From positions 1 through 6,697 of the forward strand of contig JALSHL010000011.1 in assembly GCA_026982255.1 (NCBI GenBank): a DNA stretch of 6,697 nt, written 5' to 3'. The notes beneath the pieces are model-generated. The model was not told the origin of the DNA and did not search any database. It saw nothing but the letters and a program-made list of their open reading frames with translations. How positions within the stretch are numbered: the first letter of the stretch is position 1; the number at the start of each line of letters is the position of its first letter. A program made the position numbers and the translations under genes. This DNA comes from Paracoccaceae bacterium. Lineage in GTDB: Bacteria; Pseudomonadota; Alphaproteobacteria; Rhodobacterales; Rhodobacteraceae. This document shows, in pieces, positions 1-5,633 of this stretch.

Positions 1-274
1 CGGCCTTCAGCCCCTCGCGCAGCAGCCAGGGCGACAGCAACAGCAGGCCGAGCGCGCCCAGTTCGCCGATCATGCCCATGGCGTCGCCGGCGCGCAATTC
101 GCCGATGCCGCTGAACAGCAGCGGCAGGGGCGCAAGAAACAGTAGGTTGGCTCGCAGGCGCGGCTTGGCCACGCGGCGGTTGCGGAACGGATTTTGCGGA
201 GTCGGGGCCTGCACGGTTGACGTCTGGTCACCATTGCCCTGCGGGCTGAATTTGCCGCCGTAACGTTTGGCCAT
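1..274 (-). CDS. Hypothetical membrane protein, partial (3' end outside window)
   Basis: An open reading frame begins at the ATG at 274 and runs without a stop to the window edge, giving 91 visible residues beginning MAKRYGGKFSP. The first 41 residues are polar, rich in Gln, Pro, Arg and Lys, and look cytoplasmic or disordered. Two hydrophobic stretches follow, at about residues 42-57 and 67-85, with a short GELRAGD-type link between them, so it is probably an inner-membrane protein with at least two spans. The start lies two bases after the stop of the upstream small gene (277-381), which suggests translational coupling in one operon. I do not recognise a named family, and the function is unknown. 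The reading frame is well supported by its GC-rich codon use and the continuous membrane pattern. Confidence 0.72.
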   Translation of the reverse strand, partial: MAKRYGGKFSPQGNGDQTSTVQAPTPQNPFRNRRVAKPRLRANLLFLAPLPLLFSGIGELRAGDAMGMIGELGALGLLLLSPWLLREGLKA

Positions 275-276
275 AG

Positions 277-381
277 CTATATCCCGTTGCCGAAGGACCC
301 TGCGGCCACGGTCCAGATGATCGCGATCAGCACGAAGAATGCCAACCATTTCAGAAATTTACCGGACAATGTGCGTATCAC
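277..381 (-). CDS. Small single-span membrane peptide, 34 aa
   Basis: The frame GTG(381)...TAG(277) encodes MIRTLSGKF, then a strongly hydrophobic segment at about residues 10-28 (WLAFFVLIAIIW is its core), then a short AGSFGNGI tail. Basic residues precede the span, so the N-terminus probably faces the cytoplasm. No in-frame ATG exists and an in-frame TAA lies upstream. The start is therefore GTG, with the purine-rich AAGGGA touching it, or the TTG four codons later, which sits at a more usual distance (about 11 bases) from AGGGAG. The stop is two bases before the ATG of the next membrane gene, so the two are probably co-translated. No function can be assigned. The clean hydrophobic pattern and tight spacing are the evidence that it is real. 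Confidence 0.6.
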   Translation of the reverse strand: MIRTLSGKFLKWLAFFVLIAIIWTVAAGSFGNGI

Positions 382-409
382 TCCCTTGGACAGTCGAAAG
401 ACAGGTTAA

Positions 410-438
410 CATATATTGCGCCCGATGCCAGCTTTCCA
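410..438 (-). promoter_or_regulatory. Candidate sigma-70 promoter for the small membrane gene pair
   Basis: Reading the minus strand, TGGAAA (438-433) is followed by a 17-base spacer and TATATG (415-410). Transcription would start near 403, about 20 bases before the GTG at 381. The -35 box matches the consensus at four of six positions. A GTTAACC sequence directly follows the -10 box. Pattern match only. Confidence 0.4.
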
Positions 439-552
439 GTATTTCACAGGTTCCGGCGGATTTTCGAGGACATACTATGCGCTCTGCGCAGTGTTTTCCA
501 AGGGTTCGCGCGGTTTCCGGGGGCGCCGGATGTCGCCCATGCGTCACTTTTG

Positions 553-581
553 TTGTTTTGGTGGCGAAAATTTGCTATGGC
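553..581 (+). promoter_or_regulatory. Candidate promoter for the cold-shock gene
   Basis: TTGTTT (553-558), a 17-base spacer and TATGGC (576-581) form a weak sigma-70-like promoter. Transcription would start near 588 and leave a leader of about 50 bases before the ATG at 639. The -10 box is poor, so a promoter further upstream with a longer leader, as in many cold-shock genes, is also possible. The rest of the 382-638 gap shows no convincing gene. Confidence 0.3.
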
Positions 582-638
582 GGAATGGTTAACACGTCGG
601 TGCATGTAGCGCGGGCGGCACGGAAAGGACAGTCAGCA

Positions 639-842
639 ATGGCAAAAGGCACAGTTAAATGGTTCAATCCCGACAAGGGTTTCGGCTTCATCCAGCCCGA
701 GGAAGGCGGCAAGGACGTATTCGTCCACATCACCGCCCTGCAGGAGGCCGGATTGCAAACCCTTCAGGATAACCAGCCGATCGAATACGAAATGATCGAC
801 GGGCGCGACGGGCGCCAGAGCGCAGGCAACCTCAAGGTCTGA
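639..842 (+). CDS. cspA: Cold-shock domain protein (CspA family), 67 aa
   Basis: This encodes a single cold-shock domain, a five-stranded OB-fold that binds single-stranded RNA or DNA. The family melts secondary structure in mRNA in the cytoplasm, during cold shock or in stationary phase depending on the paralogue. The N-terminus MAKGTVKWFN is diagnostic. The RNP1 motif KGFGFI is at residues 13-18 and the RNP2 motif VFVHI at 27-31. The length of 67 residues is normal for the family. The frame stays open upstream to 339, but the ATG at 639 is chosen because the family begins MAxGTVKWF and an AAAGGA ribosome-binding site lies nine bases upstream (624-629). The gene stands alone, with an intrinsic terminator after it. 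Which paralogue it is, and whether it is cold-induced, cannot be read from the sequence. Confidence 0.97.
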   Translation: MAKGTVKWFNPDKGFGFIQPEEGGKDVFVHITALQEAGLQTLQDNQPIEYEMIDGRDGRQSAGNLKV

Positions 843-855
843 TACCCGCTATTTA

Positions 856-877
856 CCGTCCCGCAAGACGGGATTTT
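856..877 (+). terminator. Intrinsic terminator after the cold-shock gene
   Basis: CCGTC (856-860) pairs with GACGG (867-871) around a six-base loop. An overlapping CCCG/CGGG pairing is also possible. GATTTT follows directly. The hairpin begins 14 bases after the cspA stop. The stem is short, so strength is uncertain. A second hairpin, ACGGC/GCCGT (906-921) followed by CTTTCC, lies just downstream and may back it up. Confidence 0.55.
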
Positions 878-939
878 CCGTTTCCGGCTTTGTCGGGCGC
901 GGGTTACGGCTGTTGTGCCGTCTTTCCGGAATTACCCGT

Positions 940-1635
940 TCAGTTATCCATATCGGCCGCGATGGCCGGTCCGCCGTCCAGCATCAGCATGCGGAACGGT
1001 TCGGGCGACCATTTACAGGCAAAACCGTCGCCGTCGGGATCGAGGTTGAGCGGGTCCTCCTCCGGTCCGCCATTGGCCAGGAAATAGCGCTGCGCATCAT
1101 CCGGTGTGCGGAATTTCCGGCATTCGGCACTGTTGAAACGGCTCTTGATGGTCGGGCGGCGGTAAACCCGTTCCCCGACCTTGTTGGTGGTGGCGCGGGC
1201 ATAGGCGGCGATATTCACACCGGCAACGATTTCGGGCAGGGTGCCCGGTTCGATAATCACATACTGTGCGCGGGCCGCGGCCAGCTTGCGGGCGTCTTCC
1301 TCGCGCAGGATGATTTGCTGGTCGAAGGGTTCCTTGTTCAGATCCAGACTGCCGTCGTCGGTGGCGATGGTAGTGCCTGTCGCGCTTGCCGGTTGCGTTT
1401 CCGTATCCTGTGCGGCTGTTTCGCCGGTCGCCTCGTTGATGGCGTTTTCAAGCGATGCGGTCAGTGTGTCGGTGTTTTCGGGTGCCGCGCTTTCGGGCAC
1501 CAGATTGACCGGCGCGGCCTCCTGCATGGTCGGTTGCGGCGTGTCGAAATACCCGATGCCGCCGGCCGGAACCGAGTTTTCACACGCGGATAAAACCCCG
1601 CCAAGTATCAGAAACCCCGCGACTTTCTTCAGCAT
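940..1635 (-). CDS. Lipoprotein with C-terminal Excalibur-like domain, 231 aa
   Basis: Residues 1-17 are a lipoprotein signal peptide (MLKK, then a hydrophobic core) ending in the lipobox LSAC. Cys18 would be lipidated and the protein anchored in the envelope. Residues 19-100 are low-complexity, rich in Ala, Thr, Glu and Pro, and probably form a flexible tether. Residues 105-165 hold a conserved-looking section (ARAQYVIIEP, VGERVYRRP). The C-terminus has the Excalibur calcium-binding pattern: Cys172 in AECRKF, DPDGDG at 199-204, and Cys207 in FACKW. The ATG at 1635 is preceded by GGAGAG at a normal distance. The gene starts 22 bases after the gatA stop on the same strand, so it is probably the last gene of a gatC-gatA operon. 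Calcium binding is inferred from the motif. The cellular role is unknown. Confidence 0.85.
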   Translation of the reverse strand: MLKKVAGFLILGGVLSACENSVPAGGIGYFDTPQPTMQEAAPVNLVPESAAPENTDTLTASLENAINEATGETAAQDTETQPASATGTTIATDDGSLDLNKEPFDQQIILREEDARKLAAARAQYVIIEPGTLPEIVAGVNIAAYARATTNKVGERVYRRPTIKSRFNSAECRKFRTPDDAQRYFLANGGPEEDPLNLDPDGDGFACKWSPEPFRMLMLDGGPAIAADMDN

Positions 1636-1657
1636 TGCACTCTCCAGTATACGACAG

Positions 1658-3145
1658 TTACCACCACCTAGCAGGTTTCGCCGCGAATTTGGAGGCCTGT
1701 TCGATCACATAAGCGGTATTAAGCATATCGCCCTCTTTCCACGGCTGCCCGATCAGTTGCAGCCCCAGCGGCAGGCCCTGCTTGTCCAGCCCCGCCGGCA
1801 CCGAAACCCCGGGCAGACCGGCGAGGTTCACCGTCACCGTGAACACGTCGTTCAGATACATCTTGATCGGATCGGCATCCGCCATTTCGCCCAGTCCGAA
1901 GGCGGCGCTCGGGGTGGCGGGGGTCAGGATCTCGTCGATACCCTCGGCAAAGACTTTCTCGAAGTCCTGTTTGATCAGCGTGCGGACCTTTTGCGCGCGG
2001 ATGTAGTAGGCGTCATAGAAACCGGCGGACAGCACATAGGCCCCGATCATCACGCGGCGCTGAACCTCGTCGCCGAAGCCCTCGGCGCGGGTGCGTTCAT
2101 ACATTTCGGTGATCCCTTCGCCTGCCTTGATTTTCGCGCGGTGGCCGTATTTCACCCCGTCATAGCGCGACAGGTTCGAGGAGGCCTCGGCCGGTGCGAT
2201 TACATAATAGGCGGGCAGGGCGTATTTGGTGTGCGGCAGGGAAATATCGACGATCTCGGCCCCCGCATCGCGCAGCATCTGCGCGCCTTCCTGCCAGAGG
2301 GTCTCGATCTCGTCGGGCATACCGTCCAGCCGGTATTCCTTCGGGATGCCGATTTTCTTGCCGCGGATGTCGCCGGTCAGCGCCGCCTCGAAATCCGGCA
2401 CCGGCAGATCGGCCGAAGTGGAATCCTTCGGGTCGTGCCCCGCCATCGCCTGCAACATGATCGCGGAATCGCGCACGGTTTTCACCATCGGTCCCGCCTG
2501 ATCCAGCGAGGAGGCAAAGGCCACCACGCCCCAGCGCGAGCAACGCCCGTAGGTCGGCTTCACCCCGACAATGCCGGTAAAGGCCGCAGGCTGGCGGATG
2601 GAACCGCCGGTATCCGTGCCGGTGGCACCCAGACACAGATCGGCCGAAACCGCCGCCGCCGAGCCGCCGGAGGAGCCGCCGGGGGTCAGGTCGGCATCGC
2701 TGCCGTCGCGCCGCCACGGCGATACCACGGGGCCGTAATAGGAGGTCTCGTTCGACGAGCCCATGGCGAATTCGTCCATGTTCAGCTTGCCCAGCATCAC
2801 CGCGCCCGCATCGAAAAGCTGTTGCGTGATGGTGCTTTCGTATTCCGGCTTGAAGCCGTCGAGGATATGGCTCGCCGCCTGCGTCTGCACGCCTTTGGTG
2901 CAGAACAGGTCCTTGATGCCGAGCGGAATGCCGCACATGTCCGGCGCATCCCCCGCCTTGATCCGGGCATCGGCGGCCCTGGCCTGTTCCAGCGCGATTT
3001 CCGGCGTCTTGGCGGAATAGGCGTTGAGCGCATCGGCCTGTTCGATGGCGGAGAGGTAGCTTTCGGTCAGCTCGACGGCGTTCATGTCGCCCTTGCGCAG
3101 GGCGTCGCGGGCGTCGGCGATGGTCAGTTTCGACAGATCGGTCAT
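1658..3145 (-). CDS. gatA: Asp/Glu-tRNA(Asn/Gln) amidotransferase subunit A
   Basis: GatA is the amidase subunit of the GatCAB complex. It hydrolyses glutamine and passes the ammonia to GatB, which amidates Glu-tRNA(Gln) or Asp-tRNA(Asn). The 495-residue length is normal. The amidase-signature triad is intact: Lys78 (GIKDL), the cis-Ser158 in PGGSSGGSAAAV, and the nucleophile Ser182 in TDTGGSIRQP. The segment GVKPTYGRCSRWGVVAFASSL (194-214) is characteristic of GatA as opposed to other amidases. The ATG at 3145 lies three bases after the gatC stop, so the two are translationally linked. The presence of gatCA implies that at least one of Gln-tRNA or Asn-tRNA is made by the indirect route. gatB is not in the window. 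Confidence 0.97.
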   Translation of the reverse strand: MTDLSKLTIADARDALRKGDMNAVELTESYLSAIEQADALNAYSAKTPEIALEQARAADARIKAGDAPDMCGIPLGIKDLFCTKGVQTQAASHILDGFKPEYESTITQQLFDAGAVMLGKLNMDEFAMGSSNETSYYGPVVSPWRRDGSDADLTPGGSSGGSAAAVSADLCLGATGTDTGGSIRQPAAFTGIVGVKPTYGRCSRWGVVAFASSLDQAGPMVKTVRDSAIMLQAMAGHDPKDSTSADLPVPDFEAALTGDIRGKKIGIPKEYRLDGMPDEIETLWQEGAQMLRDAGAEIVDISLPHTKYALPAYYVIAPAEASSNLSRYDGVKYGHRAKIKAGEGITEMYERTRAEGFGDEVQRRVMIGAYVLSAGFYDAYYIRAQKVRTLIKQDFEKVFAEGIDEILTPATPSAAFGLGEMADADPIKMYLNDVFTVTVNLAGLPGVSVPAGLDKQGLPLGLQLIGQPWKEGDMLNTAYVIEQASKFAAKPARWW

Positions 3146-3148
3146 GAT

Positions 3149-3436
3149 TTATTCCACCACTTTCGGGACCGCGAAGAACCCCTCGCGGGCATCCGGTGCG
3201 TTCGACAGGATTTTCTCGGGATAGCCGCCGTCGGTGACCACATCCTTGCGTTTTTTCAACGCCATGGGGGTGACCGAGGTCATCGGCTCGACGCCTTCTA
3301 TATCGACCTCGTTGAGCTGCTCCATGAAGTCGAGGATATTGGACAGGGCACCGGCCAGCGGCTCCAGCGCCTCTTCCTTCACTTCGATCCGTGCCAGATG
3401 CGCCACCTTGCGCGCGGTTTCTTTATCAATCGACAT
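3149..3436 (-). CDS. gatC: Asp/Glu-tRNA(Asn/Gln) amidotransferase subunit C
   Basis: GatC is the small scaffold subunit that wraps between GatA and GatB and stabilises the amidotransferase. The 95-residue product starts MSIDKETARKVAHLARI, has the family's helical N-terminal half (VAHLARIEV at 11-19), the MTSVTPMAL segment near the middle, and the conserved C-terminal FFAVPKVVE. The frame is open a further 20 codons upstream to 3496, but that extension is Ala/Pro-rich with no family resemblance. The ATG at 3436 also has GGGGAAAA just before it. It is the first gene of the apparent gatC-gatA-lipoprotein operon. Confidence 0.95.
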   Translation of the reverse strand: MSIDKETARKVAHLARIEVKEEALEPLAGALSNILDFMEQLNEVDIEGVEPMTSVTPMALKKRKDVVTDGGYPEKILSNAPDAREGFFAVPKVVE

Positions 3437-3467
3437 GGTTTTCCCCGATGGGTTTCGTTCGGTGCAG

Positions 3468-3496
3468 GGTTTAGCGGGCGCGGGCGCGGGGCGCAA
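3468..3496 (-). promoter_or_regulatory. Candidate promoter for gatC-gatA-lipoprotein
   Basis: On the minus strand TTGCGC (3496-3491), a 17-base spacer and TAAACC (3473-3468) fit a sigma-70-type promoter. Transcription would start near 3461, about 25 bases before the gatC ATG. The spacer is an unusual GGGCGC-type repeat on the plus strand. Support is pattern match plus correct placement. Confidence 0.45.
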
Positions 3497-3542
3497 GATG
3501 GTGCGGCGGGGTTTGCGGCGATGTTGTCGGGATCCGCCAAGA

Positions 3543-3571
3543 TTGACACCCTGGCAGGGGTTTATTAGGAT
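3543..3571 (+). promoter_or_regulatory. Promoter of the Hint-domain gene, with a dyad in the spacer
   Basis: A perfect TTGACA (3543-3548), a 17-base spacer and TAGGAT (3566-3571) precede the Hint gene. Transcription would start near 3578, about 28 bases before the ATG. The spacer contains the inverted repeat CCCTG-G-CAGGG (3549-3559), which could be an operator for a dimeric regulator. The promoter is well supported by pattern; the operator role is inference. Confidence 0.6.
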
Positions 3572-3605
3572 TCGGGCGTTTTAATTGGATAATGAAGGAA
3601 ATAGT

Positions 3606-4637
3606 ATGCCAACAACATTTAATGTGATTAGTGTCGGCAATTTGGCCGATATCGATACCGTCGAGGGTGATAATGTTGCGGAAAATGCGGCTGCGCTTGT
3701 CGGGTTGACTTTTGGCGGTGTCGGGAACGCACTTGTAAACAACTTCGTATCGTTGTCTCCTGTTAGCGTCGGTGGCGGATACTATGATCAGGACAACAAT
3801 CCGGCCGAGACGTTTTCCATCAACAACGGTCCGCCCCAGACGTTCGATGCCTCGGTGATCTATAACGCCACGATCACCTATATTGACGGAACCACGGCCA
3901 CCTATACCGCGGTGCTTTTTCAAGATACGGCCGGAAACGCCTATTTGGCGCCGGAATTTTCTGCCAATGCCGATCAGGCTACGCTCGAGGCCGGTGCAAT
4001 CCGCTCCATAACGCTGGACAGTCTCGTCGGTAATGCCTACCTCGGGATGAACAGCACCCGCGAACTCTGGAACTACGTCACATGCTTCACGCGCGGCACG
4101 ATGATCCGCACACCCGACGGGGAGCGCCGGATCGAGGATTTGCAAGCGGAGGATCTGGTCGAAACGCTCGACAACGGGCCGCAGGCTGTCCGCTGGATCG
4201 GTTCCACCACGGTTCCGGCCAAGCGCAATCTGGCCCCCGTGGTTTTCGCCAAAGGCACTCTTGGCAATACCCGCGAGCTTGTCGTTTCGCCGCAACACCG
4301 GATGGTGCTGTCGGGCTGGAAGGCGGAACTGCTGTTCGGCGAGCCCGAGGTGCTCTCGGCCGCGATCCATCTGGTGAACGGCGACACGATCTACCGGCGC
4401 GAGGGCGGCGAGGTGGAGTATTTCCACATGATGTTCGACACGCACGAGATTGTTTTTGCCGAAGGGGCCGCAGCCGAGAGTTTCCACCCCGGCGAAACGG
4501 GGATGGCGGCGCTGGATACGGAAACCCGCGAGGAGATTTTCACCCTGTTCCCGGAACTGCGCACCGACCTCGGCAGCTACGGCCCGACACGGCGCATGGC
4601 GTTGAAGGCGCACGAGGCAAGGGTTTTCCTGCGCTGA
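3606..4637 (+). CDS. Hint-domain protein (Hint_2 type) with N-terminal domain of unknown function
   Basis: The 343-residue product has two parts. Residues 1-159 form a beta-rich, Gly/Asn/Asp-rich N-terminal region (VGNLADID, ATITYIDGTTATYTAVLFQDTAG, APEFSANAD) with no charged signal peptide. Residues 160 to about 296 are a Hint domain, the fold of intein and Hedgehog autoprocessing domains. It begins at Cys160 (CFTRGTMIRTPDG), continues through VEDL-like and VRWIG segments, has the block-B pattern SPQHRM with His231, and ends near HEIVFAEGA with His280. The C-terminal 45 residues are an additional tail. Cys160 would be the nucleophile for an N-to-S shift releasing the N-terminal part; processing itself is inferred. 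An in-frame TTG seven codons upstream exists, but the ATG at 3606 has AAGGAA five bases before it. Proteins like this are common in Rhodobacteraceae; their role is unknown. Confidence 0.88.
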   Translation: MPTTFNVISVGNLADIDTVEGDNVAENAAALVGLTFGGVGNALVNNFVSLSPVSVGGGYYDQDNNPAETFSINNGPPQTFDASVIYNATITYIDGTTATYTAVLFQDTAGNAYLAPEFSANADQATLEAGAIRSITLDSLVGNAYLGMNSTRELWNYVTCFTRGTMIRTPDGERRIEDLQAEDLVETLDNGPQAVRWIGSTTVPAKRNLAPVVFAKGTLGNTRELVVSPQHRMVLSGWKAELLFGEPEVLSAAIHLVNGDTIYRREGGEVEYFHMMFDTHEIVFAEGAAAESFHPGETGMAALDTETREEIFTLFPELRTDLGSYGPTRRMALKAHEARVFLR

Positions 4638-4693
4638 ATTTGCCTGTTCCGTGAAATTGCGCATCCTCGACCGGCACAACAGTGGAGGGTAGT

Positions 4694-4792
4694 ATGAAAA
4701 TCATCTGGTCCGGCCATTCCGGCTTCGTATTGAAACCGGCAATCTGCGGTAACGGTTTCTTAACCTTGTTGCCGTATAAGGATTCGCACTGA
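4694..4792 (+). pseudogene. Broken 5' end of an MBL-fold hydrolase gene (COG2220/UlaG-like)
   Basis: A strong GGAGGG ribosome-binding site (4684-4689) precedes an ATG whose first codons read MKIIWSGHSGF, the typical start of metal-dependent hydrolases of the UPF0173/UlaG metallo-beta-lactamase group. As written, the frame then reads VLKPAICG and stops at 4792 after 32 residues. Adding one base after 4726 makes the next codons read RIETG, which is what the family normally has after HSGF, so a one-base deletion is the simplest explanation. Even the repaired frame stops at 4750-4752, and the LIDPWLTG and HGDH motifs are not found downstream. Most of the gene is therefore gone. The alternative, a short functional peptide, is less likely. 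The family assignment rests on recall of the N-terminal pattern only. Confidence 0.5.
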
Positions 4793-5140
4793 GCGAGGCG
4801 GACTATCAATCCGTGGGTTTATCGCGCCGGAGTTTGTTCATTCAGACGTTGCGGAGATCGCAACACCTTACTAAACCGCCCGATGGTTGCGCCGATTAGC
4901 GACCGGCTATGTCAGCAACTGACTCAGCATTGGGCATCCGGCGCGCTAGGCCCGTCCTCACCCTCGCAGGCGATCCCGAACCCGGATGGCCGGAACCAGA
5001 AGCCAAAGCGGCTTCCCCCGAGAATTCCGACGCAAATGGAGCTGTTTTCGGGCAGGCGCCATATTTTTTGTGCCTTTTTGCCGTCGGGGTGTAGGGGGCG
5101 GGGCAAACAGAGGGCACCTGTGGGGTATTGCGCACGTATA
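4793..5140. other. Gene-poor stretch, no recognisable feature
   Basis: I find no gene here with a ribosome-binding site and a recognisable product. Open frames exist on both strands (for example 4909-5094 plus, and minus frames extending from inside tadA) but they lack family features. A small hairpin GAAGCC/GGCTTC lies at 4999-5015 without a following T-run. T-runs occur at 5063-5068 and 5074-5078 without a clear stem. A short plus frame at 4818-4874 (FIAPEFVHSD...) looks protein-like but has no start. The stretch may be decayed coding sequence continuing from the hydrolase remnant. Confidence 0.45.
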
Positions 5141-5590
5141 CTACCGCCGCCCCTTGAAAAACCCCCGCAACAACTCCGCCGATTCCGTCTCGCCGATGCC
5201 GGCGTAGACCTCGGGTTTGTGGTGGCACTGGGGATGGCTGAAAATGCGCGGCCCCTGTTCGACGCCGCCGGATTTCGCATCCGGCGCACCGAAGTAGACC
5301 CGCCCGATCCGCGCGGCGCTGATGGCGGCGGCGCACATGGGGCAGGGCTCCAGCGTAACATACAGGTCCGTTTCCGGCAGGCGTTCCGAGGACATCAGGC
5401 GGCAGGCCTCGCGGATGGCCAGCATTTCGGCGTGGGCGGTGGGGTCGGACAGCTCGCGCGTGCGGTTGCCGGCCATGGCCAGAACATGGCCGTCGCGCAC
5501 GATCACCGCACCCACCGGAGTTTCGCCGCGGGCGGCGGCGGCGCGGGCCTCGGTCAGGGCGAGGTCCATATATGTGGTAAATCCGGCCAT
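5141..5590 (-). CDS. tadA: tRNA-specific adenosine deaminase TadA
   Basis: TadA converts A34 to inosine at the wobble position of tRNA-Arg(ACG), using a zinc-activated water. The 149-residue product carries the complete cytidine/deoxycytidylate deaminase signature: HAE at residues 53-55 (His53 a zinc ligand, Glu55 the proton shuttle) and PCPMC at 82-86 (Cys83 and Cys86 zinc ligands). ETPVGAVIV (23-31) and RIGRVYFGAPD (94-104) are also typical of bacterial TadA. The frame is open far upstream to 5812 within the opposite gene. The ATG at 5590 is chosen because AGGGGAAGA directly precedes it and the family length fits. It diverges from the rluB-like gene across 43 bases, so the promoters of the two genes must overlap each other or the neighbouring coding sequence. 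Confidence 0.95.
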   Translation of the reverse strand: MAGFTTYMDLALTEARAAAARGETPVGAVIVRDGHVLAMAGNRTRELSDPTAHAEMLAIREACRLMSSERLPETDLYVTLEPCPMCAAAISAARIGRVYFGAPDAKSGGVEQGPRIFSHPQCHHKPEVYAGIGETESAELLRGFFKGRR

Positions 5591-5633
5591 TCTTCCCCTA
5601 GGCTTTCCGTTTCCCCTGTTGTATGCCCCAAAC

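Noticed and set aside
339..638. A 100-codon N-terminal extension of the cold-shock protein
   Set aside because: It is only an upstream open frame. The ATG at 639 has a proper ribosome-binding site and gives the canonical 67-residue protein.
3474..3494. GGGCGC-type short repeat upstream of gatC
   Set aside because: It is a low-complexity GC run of about 20 bases inside the promoter spacer, with too few units to call a functional repeat.
1241..3568. A 775-codon open frame on the plus strand
   Set aside because: It lies antisense to the lipoprotein, gatA and gatC, which have full family motifs. Its translation is Arg/His/Gly-rich with no recognisable domain, typical of a GC-rich shadow frame.
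3471..4679. A 402-codon open frame on the minus strand
   Set aside because: It is antisense to the Hint gene, which has a promoter, ribosome-binding site and motifs. No family pattern is seen in the antisense product.
4999..5015. Hairpin GAAGCC/GGCTTC as a terminator
   Set aside because: No T-run follows on either strand, so it is not supported as an intrinsic terminator.
4909..5094. A 61-codon plus-strand open frame
   Set aside because: It has no ribosome-binding site, no recognisable domain, and codon use unlike the neighbouring genes.
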